Under the pieces are notes generated by a model. The model was given only the letters and a program-made list of their open reading frames with translations, was not told the DNA's origin and did not search any database. From Paracoccaceae bacterium (GTDB lineage Bacteria; Pseudomonadota; Alphaproteobacteria; Rhodobacterales; Rhodobacteraceae), in assembly GCA_019090405.1 (NCBI GenBank), contig JAHRVZ010000142.1, positions 1 through 8,448 on the forward strand: DNA of 8,448 nucleotides, in the 5' to 3' direction. Shown here one piece after another: positions 5,781-8,448 of this stretch. The position numbers and the translations under genes are program-made. Each line of letters begins with the position of its first letter. The stretch's first letter is position 1.

Positions 5781-6590
5781 TCACTCGCCTGATTTGCTTT
5801 GCTTCAGAACCTTGCGGAACTCGGGCTTGCGTTTTTCACGGAACGCCTTGCCGCCTTCTTTGGCCTCATCGGTGGCGTAATAATGCGCCACCGTCTGGAA
5901 CCCCATATTGGCGATGCCCTTGATGTTTTCGCTGTCGGCATTGAACGACCGCTTGGCAATGGCAATGGCGGTCGGGCTGCGATCAGCAATTTCGGCGCAC
6001 CATGCGTCGACTTCGGCGTCTAGATCTTCCTCGGGAACCACTTTGTTCACCAGCCCCATTTCAAGAGCTTCCTGCGCCGAATAACGGCGGCACATATACC
6101 AGATTTCGCGCGCCTTCTTTTCACCAACGATGCGGGACAGATAGGCAGTGCCAAATCCGGGATCGACAGAACCAACCTTTGGTCCGACTTGTCCGAATAC
6201 CGATTTATCCGATGCAATCGTCATATCGCAAATCGTCGCCATCACGTTGCCGCCACCAATGGCAAAGCCGTTAACCTTGGCGATCACGGGTTTTGGCGCG
6301 TCGCGGATCAACGAATGGATTTCCTCGACTGGGACGCCCAGTGTACCGCGCACCGAACGGCCCGATTTCTTGTCGCCAGTGTCGCCACCAACACCAAAGG
6401 CGCGCCCTCCTGCCCCGGTGATCACGATAACGGCCACGTCGTCATCCCAACTTGCTGTGGTCAGCGCGTCAATCATTTCGAAATAGGTGTTCACCCGAAA
6501 GGCGTTCATCCGCTCGGGTCGGTTGATCGTGATTGTCGCCGTGTTGTTTTTGACCTCATAAATCAGGTCTTCATAGCTGGGGTTTGTCAT
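5781..6590 (-). CDS. Crotonase-fold ring-cleaving hydrolase, BadI-like (2-ketocyclohexanecarboxyl-CoA hydrolase); MenB-related
   Basis: BadI hydrolytically opens 2-ketocyclohexanecarboxyl-CoA to pimeloyl-CoA; its relative MenB closes the naphthoquinone ring. The 269-residue length is typical. Crotonase landmarks are INRPERMNAFR (22-32), the AFGVGGD oxyanion strand (64-70), FAIGGGN (109-115) and the KKAREIWYMCRRYS segment (158-171). The motif GSVDPGFGTAY (140-150) reads like BadI (VDPGYGTA) and unlike MenB (FDGG), and FREKRKPEFRK near the C-terminus also fits BadI. D143 lies at the position of the acidic active-site residue of this branch. The ATG at 6588-6590 has AGGAAA seven bases upstream. 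No other cyclohexanecarboxylate or benzoate genes (aliA, badH, badK) and no men genes are visible, so the substrate is uncertain. It is transcribed away from the rraA-like pair and followed by a strong hairpin, so it appears monocistronic. Family is secure; exact reaction is inferred. Confidence 0.85.
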   Translation of the reverse strand: MTNPSYEDLIYEVKNNTATITINRPERMNAFRVNTYFEMIDALTTASWDDDVAVIVITGAGGRAFGVGGDTGDKKSGRSVRGTLGVPVEEIHSLIRDAPKPVIAKVNGFAIGGGNVMATICDMTIASDKSVFGQVGPKVGSVDPGFGTAYLSRIVGEKKAREIWYMCRRYSAQEALEMGLVNKVVPEEDLDAEVDAWCAEIADRSPTAIAIAKRSFNADSENIKGIANMGFQTVAHYYATDEAKEGGKAFREKRKPEFRKVLKQSKSGE

Positions 6591-6597
6591 GTGCTGC

Positions 6598-6603
6598 TTT
6601 CCT
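6598..6603 (-). promoter_or_regulatory. Ribosome binding site of the BadI-like gene
   Basis: AGGAAA on the minus strand, seven bases before the ATG at 6588-6590. It supports that start. Confidence 0.5.
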
Positions 6604-6655
6604 GTCGGTTTCTTGTGTCAGATCATTCGGGCAGAGCCTATCAAAGCGGCCAACA

Positions 6656-6670
6656 TTCCACAATGTGAAA
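6656..6670. promoter_or_regulatory. Candidate operator, 15-bp pseudo-palindrome in the divergent spacer
   Basis: TTCCACAATGTGAAA is symmetric around its central A (6663), except at 6658/6668. It lies about 66-80 bp before the BadI-like start and 69-83 bp before the rraA-like start, near the middle of the divergent spacer, so one bound regulator could affect both genes. No regulator gene is in the window. Confidence 0.35.
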
Positions 6671-6683
6671 CGCGTATCATTTA

Positions 6684-6708
6684 TTGACAGGGCCGGAAAT
6701 CCTGTCAA
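6684..6708 (+). promoter_or_regulatory. Promoter-overlapping dyad TTGACAGG-N9-CCTGTCAA for the rraA-like pair
   Basis: TTGACA at 6684-6689 is a perfect -35 consensus. CAAAAT at 6706-6711, after 16 bases, is a passable -10. Superimposed on them is an exact 8-bp inverted repeat, TTGACAGG (6684-6691) and CCTGTCAA (6701-6708), with a 9-bp centre. A repressor bound there would block polymerase. The expected leader is about 20-25 bases. The remaining spacer (6591-6655) shows nothing else I can support, and no clear -10/-35 for the minus-strand gene. Confidence 0.5.
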
Positions 6709-6738
6709 AATCCCGCCAACCGAGTAAGAGGCAGGATC

Positions 6739-7410
6739 ATGCAATATACAGACATAAATCGCCCTTCGGCGGAAATAATGGGTCGCATCAGTAACATCGC
6801 GACAAGCACCTATGCCAACGCGTTCGATACGTTTGGGATTGCTGACAATATCATGTCCGGCCTCGCTGCCGCCGCGCCGGGTTTTCGATTTTCCGGACCG
6901 GCAGTGACTGTACGCCTGTCGATCGGCCCGCCGGGAACCTATTCATCAGCCGATTTTGCGGTTGGAGCGATGATCGACGCTGCCCGCAAAGGCGATATCA
7001 TCGTGGTTGATGGCGGCGGTTGTCAGTATTCTACATGGGGCGGCATGGCCAGCTATGCGGCAAAACTGAAAGGCGTATCCGGGCTGCTTGTTGATGGAGC
7101 CGTGCGCGACCTTGAAGAAATGATCGAATTCAACTTTCCGGTATTCACCCGCCACATCGTGCCCACAACCGGGCGCACACGGCTGAAGGTCGAGGCAATC
7201 AACGTGCCGGTCACAGTTGGCGGGGCAGCGGTTAATCCCGGTGATATCATCGTCGCGGACGGGTCTGGTGTGGTCTCGATCCCTTGCGCGCAGGCCAGCG
7301 GCGTTCTTGAGCAAGCAGAAAAATGCCAGCGCGATGATGACGCGGCAATGGCAGATTTGAAAAACGGGCTGTCGTTCACCGACGCTATGAAAAAATACAG
7401 GAATATCTGA
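6739..7410 (+). CDS. RraA / HMG-aldolase family protein (class II pyruvate aldolase or oxo-acid decarboxylase-like)
   Basis: The 223-residue RraA-fold protein is often labelled 4-hydroxy-4-methyl-2-oxoglutarate aldolase, dimethylmenaquinone methyltransferase-like or RNase E regulator. Enzymes of this fold use a divalent metal to cleave or decarboxylate 2-oxo acids, commonly releasing pyruvate. The conserved DGAVRDLEEM (119-128) carries R123 and D124, at the same positions as the catalytic Arg and metal-ligand Asp of Pseudomonas HMG aldolase. Other family marks are SGPAVTVR (52-59), GDIIVVDGGG (85-94), STWGGMAS (98-105), FPVFTR (133-138) and GDIIVADGSGVVSIP (168-182). The retained Arg-Asp pair favours an enzyme over the E. 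coli RraA inhibitor role. AAGAGG lies about eight bases before the ATG. An internal Met14 is possible but starts inside the fold's first helix. The stop is one base before the ThDP gene, so the two are coupled. Substrate unknown. Confidence 0.83.
   Translation: MQYTDINRPSAEIMGRISNIATSTYANAFDTFGIADNIMSGLAAAAPGFRFSGPAVTVRLSIGPPGTYSSADFAVGAMIDAARKGDIIVVDGGGCQYSTWGGMASYAAKLKGVSGLLVDGAVRDLEEMIEFNFPVFTRHIVPTTGRTRLKVEAINVPVTVGGAAVNPGDIIVADGSGVVSIPCAQASGVLEQAEKCQRDDDAAMADLKNGLSFTDAMKKYRNI
7399..7402 (+). promoter_or_regulatory. Ribosome binding site of the ThDP enzyme, inside the end of the rraA-like gene
   Basis: AGGA nine bases before the ATG at 7412 lies within the last codons of the preceding gene. 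Together with the stop-G-ATG arrangement this indicates coupled translation of the two proteins. Confidence 0.45.
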
Positions 7411-7411
7411 G

Positions 7412-8448
7412 ATGACGCAGCCGACACTAGCCCAAGCCCTTGCCAAAGGGTTTCAACGCCACGGTATAAAACGCATATTCGGAGTACCCGGAGGCGGTTC
7501 GGCGCTGCCGATAATAGATGCCTCAAAAGAACTGGGCATCGAATTCATTCTGGCCCGAAGCGAAATTTCCGCCTCGGTCATGGCCGCTGTTACCGGTGAA
7601 ATATCCGGAACACCCGGCGTGGTTCTGGCCTGTCTTGGGCCGGGGGCGGCAAGTCTGGTCAATGGGACGGCCTATGCCAGTCTGGAGCAGGCTCCGCTGT
7701 TGGTTCTGACCGATGGTCCGGCGGCGTCGTTGCACCAAAAATATGACCAGAACGCGCTGTTTGCACCGATCACCAAACATCAGGGCAATCTGAAGCCCGA
7801 GGATGGAATCCCCGATATCGAGGACGCCCTGACCCTGACCAATCAGAACCCCAGAGGGCCGGTTCAGATGAACATCAATGCGGCGGGATCGGTCACACCG
7901 GCCACCGGGACTGTGCGTCCGGCCAAACCTGCAAGTCACGCGCCAACGGCTAATACCATCGCGGCGCTAAAAGCGATGCTGAATGACAGTCGCAAACCAC
8001 TGCTGATGGTCGGTCTTGAGGCGCGGTATGGGATGGCTCCGGACTGGGCCTTGCGGTTGGCCGAGGCGCTGAATTGTCCGGTTCTTTCGACCTATAAGGG
8101 CAAGGGCGTGGTGCCCGACCGCCACCCCCGGATGGCTGGCATGTTTACTGGCGCTGCCAGTGAATTCAACGCCATTTCTGATGCCGACCTGATCGTCACC
8201 TTCGGGTTGGACCCGGTCGAATTCATCGCCGGTCCGTGGTCACACAGCGCGCCGGTGGTGGAAATTCGCGAAGCCAATGCGCCGCATATGCTGCAAGAAC
8301 CGGCGCTGCGTCTTATTGGGCCGATCTGTGACAGCGCTGAACAATTGCTGAAGGATAGCTATCAATCTGACTGGACAGCGGACAGAATTGCCGAGCTGAA
8401 ACAGTCGATCACCCAGCGGGTGGTTGTGGAAAGTAACGGCCATACGGC
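7412..8448 (+). CDS. Thiamine-diphosphate enzyme, acetolactate-synthase superfamily, C-terminus cut by window edge
   Basis: The 345 visible residues contain the pyrimidine-binding domain (about 4-165) and most of the central domain (about 180-315). The PP domain with the GDG...N cofactor motif is beyond the window. Family marks are GIKRIFGVPGG (18-28), E51 as the cofactor-activating glutamate, GVVLACLGPGAASLVNG (69-85, the SGPG loop), PLLVLTDGPA (95-104) and RGPVQMNI (148-155). E51 excludes glyoxylate carboligase, which has Val there. The sequence differs clearly from oxalyl-CoA decarboxylase and from sulfoacetaldehyde acetyltransferase as I know them. The usual HEQ/GYAR surroundings are altered (SEISAS, AVTGE), so a biosynthetic acetolactate synthase is unlikely. 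No small (ACT) subunit gene is seen. It follows the rraA-like gene with a 1-bp gap, so its 2-oxo-acid substrate may come from that protein; this is inference. The substrate and product are not identifiable. Confidence 0.85.
   Translation, partial: MTQPTLAQALAKGFQRHGIKRIFGVPGGGSALPIIDASKELGIEFILARSEISASVMAAVTGEISGTPGVVLACLGPGAASLVNGTAYASLEQAPLLVLTDGPAASLHQKYDQNALFAPITKHQGNLKPEDGIPDIEDALTLTNQNPRGPVQMNINAAGSVTPATGTVRPAKPASHAPTANTIAALKAMLNDSRKPLLMVGLEARYGMAPDWALRLAEALNCPVLSTYKGKGVVPDRHPRMAGMFTGAASEFNAISDADLIVTFGLDPVEFIAGPWSHSAPVVEIREANAPHMLQEPALRLIGPICDSAEQLLKDSYQSDWTADRIAELKQSITQRVVVESNGHT

Noticed and set aside
6189..6668. Plus-strand frame of 159 codons opposite the BadI-like gene
   Set aside because: Shadow of a clear crotonase gene; it also runs through the divergent spacer, where regulatory sites lie.
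6946..8443. Minus-strand frames opposite the RraA-like and ThDP genes (up to 166 codons)
   Set aside because: The sense strand gives full-length family proteins; the antisense frames show no motif or start signal.
7412..8448. Oxalyl-CoA decarboxylase (oxc), which would complete the oxalate pathway
   Set aside because: The ThDP protein lacks the Oxc sequence pattern (for example the YGVVGIP start and the SAPG loop as I know them) and is on the opposite strand, separated from frc by 6.5 kb.

Overview
The window reads as one piece of an alphaproteobacterial chromosome or large replicon, most likely a Rhodobacterales (Roseobacter-type) organism. This rests on a GC content that looks mid-50s by eye, codon usage, and the kinds of protein families present. 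It is an inference; no rRNA or other taxonomic marker is in view. There are six real genes and two intergenic regions. Both end genes run off the window.

Positions 1-5427 (minus strand) hold a tight operon, read from high to low coordinates. It encodes a fused NADH-oxidising type formate dehydrogenase beta subunit (FdsG+FdsB in one chain), then the molybdo/tungsto-bis-MGD alpha subunit sharing one base with it (TAATG), then formyl-CoA:oxalate CoA-transferase (frc) 29 bp further on and cut by the left edge. The metabolic logic is direct. Frc moves CoA from formyl-CoA to oxalate and frees formate, and the formate dehydrogenase oxidises formate to CO2 and makes NADH. The expected partner, oxalyl-CoA decarboxylase (oxc), is not in the window and would be expected to the left of position 1 or elsewhere.

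Positions 5428-5780 contain no gene but a lot of structure. From left to right these are repeated ATATGGAT half-sites, a sequence resembling an IS6-family terminal repeat, an imperfect direct repeat containing TCGCAAA, several hairpins, and a perfect 15-bp stem-loop just downstream of the next gene.

Positions 5781-6590 (minus strand) hold a crotonase-fold enzyme most like the ring-cleaving BadI (2-ketocyclohexanecarboxyl-CoA hydrolase), with MenB as the next nearest relative. Its divergent neighbours on the plus strand are an RraA / HMG-aldolase-like protein (6739-7410) and, one base after its stop, a thiamine-diphosphate enzyme of the acetolactate-synthase superfamily (from 7412, cut by the right edge). 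The 148-bp divergent spacer carries two candidate operators, one of them a perfect 8-bp dyad overlapping a TTGACA box.

The most interesting unexplained item is the RraA-ThDP pair with the divergent BadI-like hydrolase. The spacing implies translational coupling and the chemistry of the families is complementary (a C-C lyase or decarboxylase making a 2-oxo acid, and a ThDP enzyme using one), but the substrate cannot be read from the sequence. No CRISPR array, tRNA, rRNA or prophage gene was seen.
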